NCBI GenBank assembly: GCA_014885115.2
Contig: WKLE02000009.1
Coordinates: forward strand, 1 to 15,659
Reading direction: 5' to 3'
Origin: Asterionellopsis glacialis
Lineage: Eukaryota > Bacillariophyta > Plagiogrammaphyceae > Rhaphoneidales > Asterionellopsidaceae
Length of the DNA: 15,659 nt
Positions within the stretch are counted from its first letter, which is position 1. Each line of letters opens with the position of its first letter. Below are positions 1 to 8,692 of the stretch, piece after piece. A program made the position numbers and the translations under genes. The notes under the pieces were generated by a model that saw only the letters and a list, made by a program, of their open reading frames with translations, made no database searches and was not told where the DNA came from.

Positions 1-355
1 GTTGGTACAACTCTGGATATAGTTTGCCACTGTGGCAGATCTTCTTATGGAATCTTTTGTTTTTGTTCTTTTTGAGTTCTTCCTTTTCAGCAGCGTTGAG
101 GATGATGCCTTGATCTTGCAAATATTTGTTGTATCTGATGTTGCTGATGATGTAAACACTACCGTCTGCGATCAATTTAAGGCGGTAGTCATCTACAGTC
201 TTGGGTTCTGTTGTATCATCGGCGTCGTCGATGCCATCTGCATCCGTTCTATCATCAGAGTTGTTGATGCCATTGTCTGCATCGGCAACGTCCTCCGCGG
301 CAGCATCAGCAGAAGGCTCTGCCGCATTAACAGCAGCTGGTTCGTCATCGGCCAT
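1..355 (-). CDS. Unrecognised acidic protein, 5' part only (runs off left edge)
   Basis: An open frame reads leftwards from an ATG at 355 to the window edge without a stop, giving 118 codons. The start context on the minus strand is AACATGGCC, with A at -3 and G at +4, which favours it as a real start. Residues 1-56 are low-complexity and dominated by Ala, Asp and Glu (about 20 Asp/Glu), so probably disordered. From residue 57 the composition changes to a structured-looking segment (YRLKLIADGSVYIISNIRYN, 57-76), then a Lys/Asn-rich basic stretch (about 90-105, KKNKNK) and a tail with one Cys (C107). No signal peptide or membrane segment is visible. I do not recognise a family. The acidic-then-basic layout could suit a nuclear or nucleic-acid-associated protein, but that is a guess. 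The plus-strand frame over the same bases looks like its shadow. Confidence 0.55.
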   Translation of the reverse strand, partial: MADDEPAAVNAAEPSADAAAEDVADADNGINNSDDRTDADGIDDADDTTEPKTVDDYRLKLIADGSVYIISNIRYNKYLQDQGIILNAAEKEELKKNKNKRFHKKICHSGKLYPELYQ

Positions 356-429
356 GTTGCAAAAGACTTAACAGCCGCTGTCGAGCAGGGTCGCTTTTGT
401 GAGGAAGAAATATGACGGCTGCTTTGACC

Positions 430-547
430 CCGTTTTGTCGAGGAAGGGTGTTTTTGCCTCATAAACGGGCGAGAACAGATGAAATCAAGTTTTATGAGCC
501 CTGTTTTTATGAGCAGTTATGAGCAGTTTTATTTCTCGACAGAACGG
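430..547. repeat. Imperfect fold-back (inverted-repeat) segment
   Basis: The 13-mer CCGTTTTGTCGAG at 430-442 reappears inverted as CTCGACAGAACGG at 535-547 with one mismatch. A nested pair lies inside it: CCTCATAAA near 457-465 against TTTATGAG near 491-498. The 118-bp segment could form a stem with a loop, as in a small non-autonomous inverted-repeat element. No target-site duplication is evident at the outer ends, so a mobile origin is unproven. Confidence 0.35.
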
Positions 548-631
548 GCCTAATATTTCTCCAGGACCAAAAATCCAGAAAATACTCGTACTGGTATCGA
601 CAGTCAGAGATACCTGTATCAGTTTTACCTG

Positions 632-647
632 GTACCAGTACTGGTAC
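632..647. repeat. 16-bp perfect palindrome of the GTACCAG/CTGGTAC family
   Basis: GTACCAGTACTGGTAC is its own reverse complement. A related half-site, GTACTGGTA, lies at 588-596, and similar motifs occur in other spacers of the window (about 3717, 3846, 4068, 9172 and 14001). It may be a dimeric protein-binding site, a small hairpin or the relic of a repeat family. The sequence alone does not decide. Confidence 0.5.
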
Positions 648-1603
648 AATCTCATAGATTCTTCTCATGTTTAAAAATCAGAATGTGATGACGTCTACTC
701 TCTCTAAAAAAAATTGATTGGGTTAAGACCTACGCAAATAAGAACTTGCCCCATCAGTGAAAGGAAATTCATCCAAAACAAGAGTAGACAAGTCATTTTC
801 AGAAAAATATTAAGTTCTGATCATAAGAAGACATCATTCAGCTTCTACACCAATATTTACTGTACTGAATAATCAAAATACTGTATGTATGAGCCCCGGG
901 AGAAGATCTTCCGTGAAGACAACAATAATTAAGAATGAGGATAAGTTTCATTACTACATCCAGCAATGATCCGTCTTAGCTACTGAAGTTTTCTCTAGAC
1001 CTCTAGAGAGCACCTACTGTATTATGTTCGGTAGAGGGGCATATTTTTTGTCGATTTTTTCAGAAAGCAGAAAAGTCTGCTTTCCAGCATTCCAACCCGC
1101 CAGTTTGGGCTGTATAAATAGAGAAAAAAACCTTATATATTACAAAATTGAGAACAGGTCGAGACTGACTGTAGTATATAAGCAGGTACCATTATTATTT
1201 GAAGTATTGCTGCTCTACCTAAGGAGTAGAGGACCTAGTATGGTTTTTTAAACGTGATATTTTGGCCTTTCACTGCTATACTAATAATTATATTTATTCT
1301 GAAGTTCAAACTCTACTCTTACACGTTTGACGGTTGTTAAGACTACATAACGTACATACTTCGTACAGGTATTATATGAGAACACATTCAGCTTCGTTTT
1401 TACACCAAGATTTTTTCTACACAAGTCCTTATACACATGATGTGTAGGACTATTAATAACTGGTACATAAATAGACCACTGCCGCATGCAAGTAATTCTC
1501 GAATCAAAGGTAAGAATCGTGTACTGTAAGGCTCAGTCAGTTCATTGCTTGAGGTATCGTAGATAGCACTCGACTTCAGATTGGCCGCAAGGAAAGCTAA
1601 AAT

Positions 1604-3077
1604 ATGATGAATACTAAAAAAAAATCCCCGCCCAAAAGCAAACTTGCTCTAAGGTTTGATGGTAAACTGCCACGGAGGCAAAAAGCTTTAGAGGGAGCTC
1701 GCAAATTCCTTTTCGACGAAGAGGACGATGGCCATAATAACACCTTTGAGCAAGCATTGCAATTTGAAGACGATGCTGATACCAGTAGATTCATCCCGAG
1801 GTCGAGGCTTCAGTGGCAAAGTGAACGGTTTTCGTTCTCAGCACGTCCATTCGAACTAGAACAAGAGATAGAAGCGGAAACCGGATATAGGGGTAATGCT
1901 TGGACTCGACGATTATTGCTAGCTTTTGTTCCTACGATTTTGGCATTTGTGGTTGTTTGTGCCACGATAGTTATCCGAAAGGACACCAAGCACGGCGGTG
2001 GTGAAACACCAATAAATTATTCAAATGTCAATGATACTCTTCGTTTTGATATCATGTTTCAAAAACTTGTTGGTTATTCCGACCACAACATATTAAATAC
2101 ACGAGGGAGTCCTCAGAACAAGGCTTTGCGATGGTTAACTGATTATGATAACTCTAATGTCGATCCAAATTCTGACAATCTTGCTCAGAGATATGCTCTT
2201 GCAACCCTATTCTTTGCGACAAACGAGGATTTACAACCACATGATACAAGCGTAATGACAAAATCAGATGAAGGATGGCATAATCACAGTGACTGGCTGT
2301 CTGGTAAGGGCATATGTGTGTGGTACGGTATAGAGTGTCCACATCGTCATATTGGAGGTATTAAGACGGCTCGATACGACAAAGATGCTGACGTTGTCAA
2401 GCTGCTTCTCGATAACAATAATATTCACGGTACTCTTCCTAAAGAGCTTGCAGCCTTGGGAAGTCTAAAGGTATTTGATTTCAGAATGAACAATATCGAT
2501 GTCAGTTCGCTGCTACTTGCTACCAAATTTGATGCTCTTGGTAAGTTTGATGGAAAGATTGCAGTCTGTAAACTGTACTAGGTGATTCTGACGCATTCTT
2601 CTTCGTACTTTTAAACATTTAGAATATCTGGACTTGAAGGGGAACCAATTTGCTCCATCTACGATCCCTAATGAAGTAAGTAGACTTTCGCGCTTGCGCG
2701 GCTTCGATATAAGTTCCAATCAATTTCAGGGGTCCGTTCCAGAGGGTATCGAAACACTTCGCAAATTAGAAATATTTGACGTGGCTGACAATATGTTAAG
2801 TGGAAGTTTGCCAGGATTTAGTGGGCTAAACGAGCTGTCCAGCATCGATTTGTCTGAAAATAACTTCGAAGGCACTGTTCCTGCACAGTATGGAAGCTTA
2901 GGGGGCCTCGTTACACTGCATCTGCAAAGTAATAATCTGGAGGGGAAAGTTCCAGACAGCATATGTTCTCTCGCAGACAGTGGTCTTCTCAAAACATTGA
3001 CCGCTGACTGTAGTCCTGATGGAAACTCTGCATCTGGCCGCATCGAATGCAGTTGTTGTTCAGAGTGTTCCCGGTAG
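1604..3077 (+). CDS. LRR membrane protein A (two exons, 463 aa)
   Basis: Exon 1 is 1604-2540, the intron 2541-2622 (82 bp, GTAAGT...TTTAG, phase 1), exon 2 2623-3077. The spliced frame is open from ATG to TAG. The N-terminus (1-102) is basic then acidic, with ARKFLFDEEDD at 32-42 and no signal peptide. A membrane segment spans about 104-124. Residues about 173-245 form an N-terminal LRR cap: ALRWLTDYD (174-182), QRYALATLFF (195-204), then a Trp/Cys-rich part containing GICVWYGIEC (236-245). About seven plant-type repeats (LxxLxLxxNxxxGxxP) follow, the second poorly matched. The tail has five Cys: C442, C455, C457, C458 and C461. Such proteins usually have an extracytoplasmic LRR that binds ligands or partners. 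No kinase domain is present, so signalling, if any, would need a partner. It is paralogous to the gene at 4486-7215 but has about half the repeats. The ligand is unknown. Confidence 0.9.
2541..2622 (+). other. Intron of LRR protein A (82 bp, phase 1)
   Basis: The donor is GTAAGT at 2541 and the acceptor TAG ends at 2622. Splicing joins DAL to EYLDL and restores an LRR. Reading through gives a stop at 2579-2581 and loss of five repeats. Confidence 0.88.
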
Positions 3078-4485
3078 CATCACTCGTTCAAGTCAACTTT
3101 ATATTTCATCAAGGATGAAAACTCTAGAAAAGTTTCCTGCGTGTCAAGTGCGCAACAGAGACCTCAAAGTGGGCTTTGTTGGAAGCGTCTTTTTGAAAAT
3201 AATATGAACCACCCCATAAAAAGGATAATTAAAACAGATAAGGTTTTGCATTGTGCACTAGATACGTCTTTTTTAGCTCTTTCTCGTAGACCGAGAACCT
3301 CTAAGCTACAATCCTGATAAGTATCAACGTCAATGAAAATATAGTCGTACCAAACTTTTTAGTGGCATTCGCGCCATCCCAATTTTCGGGGCTGTTTCGC
3401 ATAAAATAGTGCCACAATCATTATTACTAGATACAATATCCAAAAGAATAACCTCCAAAAGCATGACATTCACAACAGCAATTTTCAATTTACAACTTGT
3501 TTCTTTCAACAAAGACAGTGTAATTAGAAATATGAGTCCTACTCGGAACATGCGTTTAGTTTGAAAAATTATGTGCTTGAGGTGGTCTGGTGAAAAATCG
3601 TTCGACCGTCCGTCCGCAAAACTGTCTGTTCTACCAGCAGGCATCCCATAATTAAAAAATATGATTAGAATTCTACATGTAGAGCGTAGTTAGTAAAAAT
3701 AATGTATCTTGCATCAGTACCAGGTAAAAGTCCTAGCAGTTACCGTACAGTAATTCCGAAACTTTTTTGTCTCAATGACTCAGAATTTTTGTTTCTTGAA
3801 TTACCAAATTTAACAAAAGTCAAAGGTACTACTAGTAGTAACGATGTACCTGGTAAGACCTCATACCAATTCATAATAATATAAATAGAATGACTTAAGA
3901 GATCGATGGCAAGGAGGGGTTAATTGAATCCTTAGAAGGACTACTTCTATTCCTAGTGAAAATTCGAATAAGACCAACATTTATTAAGCCTTTCAGCCTT
4001 CTGATGATCCTGTAAATAACCCCCCCTCCATTGTTTGTGTGATCTTGTTTTTTGTGGAATCAGGTATCTGGTACAGTAACCTGGATGGTAAACTAGACCA
4101 ATAGATTTGATTAGCCATACAGTAAGTATTCTAGAGAAAAAATCTGAACTTACCTTTGCAAGGTACGGTAGTCCTACTTCCATCATATCATACCCCTTAT
4201 TTTGTGATTCCCCAACCTTGAAACCAGACACATCTAGAGGCCTAGGACCTAGATCTCAAAGACGGAACAACTTTACACAAAACACAAACCTTTGCTATAG
4301 ATTCCGATGCTTCGCACTTTTCAAGCTTAATAGAGATTTTTTGAGAGGTCAACAGCGTCAATAAAATCTTAAAAACATTTTGCTTTACTGTAAAACAGAC
4401 AAATCGAGAAGAACTACCAGGGAGATTAATACTTGTATTAACAAACAGCATCTTTCGATTGCTGTAACAAGAGAGTCTATAATAT
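3078..4485. other. Spacer between the two tandem LRR genes
   Basis: About 1.4 kb without a supported gene. It should contain the LRR-A 3' end and the LRR-B promoter. Features seen: 9-bp inverted repeats TACCAGGTA (3718-3726) and TACCTGGTA (3847-3855), a 14-bp palindrome TACTACTAGTAGTA (3827-3840), a TATA-like TATAAATAG (3880-3888), a C7 run near 4020, and CTGGTAC at 4068-4074. Short open frames at 3330-3644 and 3953-4231 (minus) and 4107-4364 (plus) lack domains and conserved patterns and look like chance frames. Confidence 0.5.
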
Positions 4486-7215
4486 ATGGTTGCCAAAATG
4501 TCAAATTCTGCGAGCACGTTGAATACGTTCGACAAAGAAACGTCGCATTACGAACGTAAGAAAGCTCGACAAGCAGCGATCAAAGTAATGGATGAAGTAG
4601 TTCCTCCTGAATCTTCACTTGACGATGCGGCATCTATTGCCTCAGCTGCCACGTCCAAATCTTCAACTTCTAGTGGGAGGAATCGAACTATGAAGAGGGC
4701 CAGTTTTTCGACGGGAAATAGTGCAGCTATTGTAAAGGCTAGGCAATTTTTGTGGGATGAAGACGAAGTTGTCAATGATGAAGACGCAGAAGAAGGTGCG
4801 CTCTTCAAAGGTGATGTTTCCACGAGGTCTATGTTCAGTACAGGTAATTCTACACCTGCTTTCAAAAGCAATGATTCTCAAATTAAGGAAGGAGTTTTGA
4901 ACTCATTTATATCAGAAAATAGGAATGGCGATGGTCGCAGCACTGGTATTGGCACCATGATTTCCGGAGCATTGAGCCGAATTCCAACTCTTCAAGCAAC
5001 CCAGACAGGAGATGTCTGGTCAAAGAGGATCAATCTTTCTCCTCAAGGCCAGCATGATGCTGCCATTGCTGACAGTGAAGAAATGCTTGCAGATGTGCGT
5101 CTGAGTTCCCGTGGTCGACGCACTCGCAACGACTACTCTCCGGACGATCCTGATGACTATGGGCTTTTCATGAATGCGTATCATGGCTGCATGGATAGAA
5201 TGTACCTCACAAGTGAATACATGGCTTCTCTTTGTGCGGGATGTTGCGCTCCTGGTCGTAATAAGGACAAGCTTATCTTCTTTGCGTCAATCGCAGCTCT
5301 AATACTTCTAGTCTATGGTATTGCGGGACTTGCTACATATGATGAGAGCGAGAATGAAGACGCAGGCTCTGATCAATCGAATATAGAGCAAGCAGTAGAA
5401 TCAGACGATAATGATGCTTTCATAGATTTAGGTATCAGCAACCAGGACCGGTTCGAAGCCATTCAGGGCACAATTCTCGAATCTGGTTTCACCGATGAAG
5501 ACGATCTCATCACTCCTGGCACTGCACAATTCAAGGCCTTGCGTTGGTTGACTGATTATGATGAAAGCCAGATTAGTGAGAGGTCTGGTGCCTTACTCCA
5601 ACGATACGCACTTGCGACCCTATTTTTTTCCTCCTACTCGAATGCACACGAAGACAATGTGGACCAAGCTATTAATGATGGAGATGAAGCCATGGAGGAA
5701 TCTGAAGAGGGTTGGGAATATCATGACAACTGGATGTCTGAGAAGGGAATCTGTATGTGGTGGGGTGTAAACTGTCCCGTCCGTGTCCATGAGGGGGAGA
5801 TCACGAATTACTACAATGAAGATGCCGATGTAATGCACCTCAATCTTACTGATAACAACATCATGGGAACTATCCCCCCTGAGATTCAAGCATTGGAGAA
5901 TCTCATTACATTAGACCTAAGCCGAAACAAGCTTAGAGGCGTAATCCCACCTGAAATTGGTGGATTGAAAGTCTTAGGTAAGTTTTTTTATCCCAACTAC
6001 ACCGTTGACATGCAACTTTGTTCAGTTATCCAACTTCTAAAAATTCCTTGTTATTTTTTGCTATTTTTTGCAATAGTGAATTTGTATTTGATTGATAACC
6101 AGCTTCAAGGAGAAATCCCACCAGAACTCGGTGACTGCTATGCCCTTCGAAACTTGCATCTTGGTACAAATGATCTGAGAGGTACTATTCCTGAAAATGT
6201 ACTTCATCTTCGAGATATAAGAGCATTTGGTGTCGACGAGAACTATCTTTCAGGGCCACTGCCCGACCTAACCTACTTCACCAAGCTCTTGATTTTGTAT
6301 GTAGATGATAACCAATTTACAGGAACGATCCCAGCAGAGTATGGATCTGTCACTTCCTTGATGGATTTGCGTCTTCGTAAAAACTTTCTACACGGAACAA
6401 TTCCCAATGAACTTAGCTTTCTATCTCGCCTTGAGCTTTTGTATCTCGACGACAACGGCATCACAGGAACTGTGCCCGACATGTTTGAAAGCATGCCTCG
6501 TCTACGAGAGATACAGTTGTACAAGAACAAGTTCGAAGGCCCTCTTCCCAAAAGTATTCAGCATCTTCCCGATCTAAACGTCCTCTACTTGGACAATAAC
6601 AAGTTCACAGGAACTTTCCCTCCTGAGTATGGAACACTTGGTGACCTAAGTAAGTTCAAGTCGTTGTGGTACACTTCCAAGAGCGTGTACTGACTATGAT
6701 TTTCCTTTTCTGGTCTCTAACTTGTTTCTCTTTTTTTTCGTAATAACTCAGAGGAATTGTATCTGTACAACAATGAACTGACTGGCTCTCTCCCAGAGGA
6801 AATCGAGACCATGAGAGCATTGAGTAAGTCTTTTGACGCGAACTACACGTTTTTATATAACCAACCAACGGTATTCTAATAAGTCTCCTTTTGCTATGGC
6901 TGCTTTGCTTCGACAGGTGACTTTAGAATTCATCAGAATCATCTAACGGGACCTATTCCTGAAAGAATCTTCAAGTTGTATGAATTAGAAAATCTCTATT
7001 TGAATGCCAATGAGATGACTGGAACTATCCCAAGTGGAATGTCAGAACTTATTCATCTTCGTAAATTTCAATTTTTTGATAATAAATTCGAAGGGACTGT
7101 TGCTGAAGAAGTTTGTGATCTTGTTTATGATTACAGACTTGACTTTATGGCTGGTGATTGTGATTCTGTCAATGGTAATATAGTATGCAGATGTTGCCAC
7201 AAATGTTACCCATAG
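4486..7215 (+). CDS. LRR membrane protein B (four exons, 811 aa)
   Basis: Exons are 4486-5977, 6077-6649, 6752-6823 and 6917-7215; all three introns are GTAAGT...AG and phase 1. A second in-frame ATG at 4498 is an alternative start. Residues 1-260 are polar, Ser- and acid-rich, with ARQFLWDEDE (85-94) matching the motif in protein A. A Cys cluster, CAGCC (250-254), sits before the single membrane segment (about 262-283). The LRR cap holds ALRWLTDYDE (351-360), QRYALATLFF (372-381) and GICMWWGVNC (421-430). About 13 repeats of 24 residues (one of 23) with consensus LxxLxLxxNxLxGxIPxE follow: two in exon 1, eight in exon 2, one in exon 3, the rest in exon 4. The tail carries C794, C803, C805, C806 and C809. 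The LRR is predicted outside the cytoplasm as a binding surface. There is no kinase or TIR domain. The ligand is unknown. CAGCC could be S-acylated (inference). Confidence 0.92.
5978..6076 (+). other. Intron 1 of LRR protein B: 99 bp, stop-free and frame-preserving
   Basis: GTAAGT at 5978 and ATAG ending at 6076 bound a segment of exactly 33 codons with no in-frame stop. Splicing gives KVL-V-NLYL, the expected LRR spacing. Retention would insert a hydrophobic 33-residue stretch containing CYFLLFF without truncating the protein. The insert has no LRR pattern, which together with the T-rich tract before the acceptor supports an intron rather than coding sequence. Confidence 0.85.
6650..6751 (+). 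other. Intron 2 of LRR protein B (102 bp, phase 1)
   Basis: GTAAGT at 6650; CAG ends at 6751 after a T-rich tract. Splicing gives GDL-K-ELYL. Unspliced, the frame stops at 6691-6693. Confidence 0.9.
6824..6916 (+). other. Intron 3 of LRR protein B (93 bp, phase 1)
   Basis: GTAAGT at 6824; ACAG ends at 6916. Splicing gives RAL-S-DFRI. Unspliced, the frame meets TAA within the intron. The preceding exon (6752-6823) is 72 nt, exactly one 24-residue LRR. Confidence 0.88.
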
Positions 7216-7523
7216 AGAAGAAGCGAAAAATACCATTAGTGGGAGAAAATGTTGATTAAAAATTCTTTTCAAAGAATATATACATGTGTAAGTCTTTTTG
7301 AAAAGGAGAGAGTCTGTGGGACTATCTTTTTTAGAATTGATTTTAGATTAGATTATAAAGTACTTTATTAGCTGTTGAATTGATGCGTGTGTCCCAAAGT
7401 TTCTGTGGCGCATTGATTTTGTTTAAAAGGTGTAAATGTATCTTTCTGTTTGCTACCTTATTTACACGAAGGCCTAAGCAAGTTTCCAAGTTTGTGCTGT
7501 CACACCGCCTGTTATTTCAGATC
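7216..7523. other. 3' flank of LRR gene B, no gene seen
   Basis: About 300 bp of AT-rich sequence between the LRR-B stop and the start of the pseudogene copy. It presumably holds the LRR-B 3' untranslated region. No structured RNA or reading frame was recognised. Confidence 0.5.
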
Positions 7524-7855
7524 TTCGGGTAACACAATGTCAACGATTTTTCCCTATCAAGGACATTGTGTTCACTCTTAACAGTTTCAGCAAATAAGTT
7601 AGCATCTTAGAGATATTCTCGCTTGAGATTGAGTTCAGTAGACAAACGGAAAGTCTAAGCAACATCCGAGCGATCTTGAATTTCCTTTTCGCATAACTCT
7701 TCTTCTTGATTTTCTCCGAAGAAACAACCTTGGAAATCTTCAAGGTCTGTAAAAAGGATGTCATGAAAAAGATCATTTTCGATGTGAGCATGAAGTTATA
7801 CTACAACACGGTTTTCCATAGAAAGAAATGCATGGTTAAGACGGAGGTATCAGTG
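7524..7855 (-). pseudogene. Decayed partial copy of the signal-peptide gene at 8148-8692 (exon 2 plus intron)
   Basis: Bases 7524-7855 align almost end to end with 8160-8492, covering exon 2 and nearly all of the intron of the neighbouring gene. Long identical stretches are visible by eye, for example around 7719-7756 against 8355-8392. In the ancestral frame the copy has two premature stops: GCT-GAG became GCT-TAG, and CTT-GAA became CTC-TAA. It also has a frame-disrupting deletion near its 3' end, at the GAA-AAA-TTC-GTT equivalent. Exon 1 with its signal peptide and the 5' splice site are absent. Similarity stops about 7 bases inside the donor end of the intron and is followed by a second copy of a piece of the intron (7854-7878 repeats 7764-7789). 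The open frame at 7540-7791 is in a different register and is not the remnant protein. Confidence 0.82.
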
Positions 7856-8147
7856 AAAAAGATCATTTCGATGTGAACGCGAGGATCTGTGACTATTTAC
7901 AACTAGGTCCTAATGCATATCGAGCTGCCAAGGAAGTAGAAATAAAGTATCACTTTAAAAACGTTTAAAATATTTTGAGTGTATTAGCCTAGTTATTACC
8001 CCGAATATTTTTTTCATTGAACAAATTTATAATACAGCACGTCCTTTTTTAAATAGACAAGAAATTTTAGCGAAGCAGTATTCAGCGTGTTGTACAAATT
8101 TTTGAACTTTGTGCATTGCAGAGTTTCTTCAGTGAAGCTCTAACTCT
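7856..8147. other. Spacer between pseudogene and signal-peptide gene
   Basis: About 290 bp, AT-rich, with no gene or RNA recognised. Apart from the short repeat of intron sequence at its left end, no trace of exon 1 of the neighbouring gene is visible here. Confidence 0.5.
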
Positions 8148-8692
8148 CTAGACATCAAGTTCGGGTAACACATTTTCAACGAATTTTTCCCTATCAATGA
8201 CATCATGTTCACTCTTAACAGATTCAGCAAATAAATTGGCATCTTCAAGATATTCTTGCTTTAAACGGAGTTCAGCAGATAAACGGAGGGTCTCAGCAAC
8301 ATCCTTACGATCCTGGATTTCCTTTTCACGTAACCCTTCTTCTTGATTTTCTTCGAAGAAACAACCTTGGAAATCTTCAAGGTCTGTAAAAAAGAATGTC
8401 ATGACAAAGATATTTCGATGTGAGCATGGAGTTATACTACAACAAGGTTTTCCATAGAAAGAAGTGAATGGTTAAGGCGGAGTTTATCAGTGTACGTACC
8501 ATCAGCTAGTTGAAGAAGTTCATCCACATCACACTTGTCATAATTTCCAGCACACTCCACAGCTCGTTCAAAGGGCTGTTCAGGGTAGTAAAACAAAACC
8601 ATCTTATCATGAACAATTCGTTGAGCTAACTTGGGAGTAACACTGAATGCAGCAGTGCAGCCGACTAAAATGAATGTCAATACAATCTTCAT
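8148..8692 (-). CDS. Small protein with signal peptide, unknown function (two exons, 142 aa)
   Basis: Exon 1 is 8692-8500, the intron 8499-8384 (116 bp, GTACGT...TTTACAG, phase 1), exon 2 8383-8148. The spliced frame is open from ATG (context ACAACCATG) to TAG. Residues 1-17 (MKIVLTFILVGCTAAFS) look like a cleavable signal peptide. The AAF-S junction resembles the ASAF-type motif of diatom plastid-targeted preproteins, and the next stretch has Lys and Arg but no acid up to Asp29, so plastid import is possible as well as secretion. The body contains FERAVECAGNYDKCDVDELL (41-60), where the pattern ECAGNYxKCDVDELLxLAD looks like a family signature. Cys at 47, 54 and 72 remain after cleavage. Residues about 75-142 are highly charged (Glu, Lys, Arg) with regular Leu, suggesting long helices or a coiled coil. 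I cannot name the family. A pseudogene copy lies just downstream. Confidence 0.82.

Larger units (their letters stand above)
356..1603. other. Spacer between the divergent left-edge gene and LRR gene A
   Basis: About 1.25 kb with no convincing gene. It should hold the promoters of both flanking genes. Visible structure: a fold-back segment near 430-547; a tandem 10-mer (ATGAGCAGTT twice, about 509-528); a 16-bp perfect palindrome at 632-647; and a TATA-like TATAAATAG at 1113-1121, about 490 bp upstream of the LRR start and so too far to assign. Short open frames at 1024-1251 (plus) and 1281-1487 (minus) have AT-rich composition and no recognisable domain, and were not called. Confidence 0.5.

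Noticed and set aside
32..415. Plus-strand open frame of 127 codons at the left edge
   Set aside because: It lies over the minus-strand frame starting at 355, which has a strong start context and a more plausible protein composition. The plus frame is rich in Val, Ile and Cys runs typical of a reverse-strand shadow.
1110..1185. TATAAATAG and TATATAA elements as the LRR-A promoter
   Set aside because: They lie more than 400 bp from the start codon, and similar strings occur elsewhere (near 3880), so they cannot be assigned without transcript starts.
3330..3644. Minus-strand open frame of 104 codons with a hydrophobic stretch, in the spacer between the LRR genes
   Set aside because: No recognisable domain, AT-rich biased composition and no paralog in the window. 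Its length is compatible with chance.
3953..4364. Overlapping open frames on both strands before LRR gene B
   Set aside because: Two opposing short frames with no domain or motif, in a region expected to be promoter.
7540..7791. 83-codon minus-strand frame within the pseudogene copy
   Set aside because: It is out of register with the exon it derives from, so it does not encode the ancestral protein.
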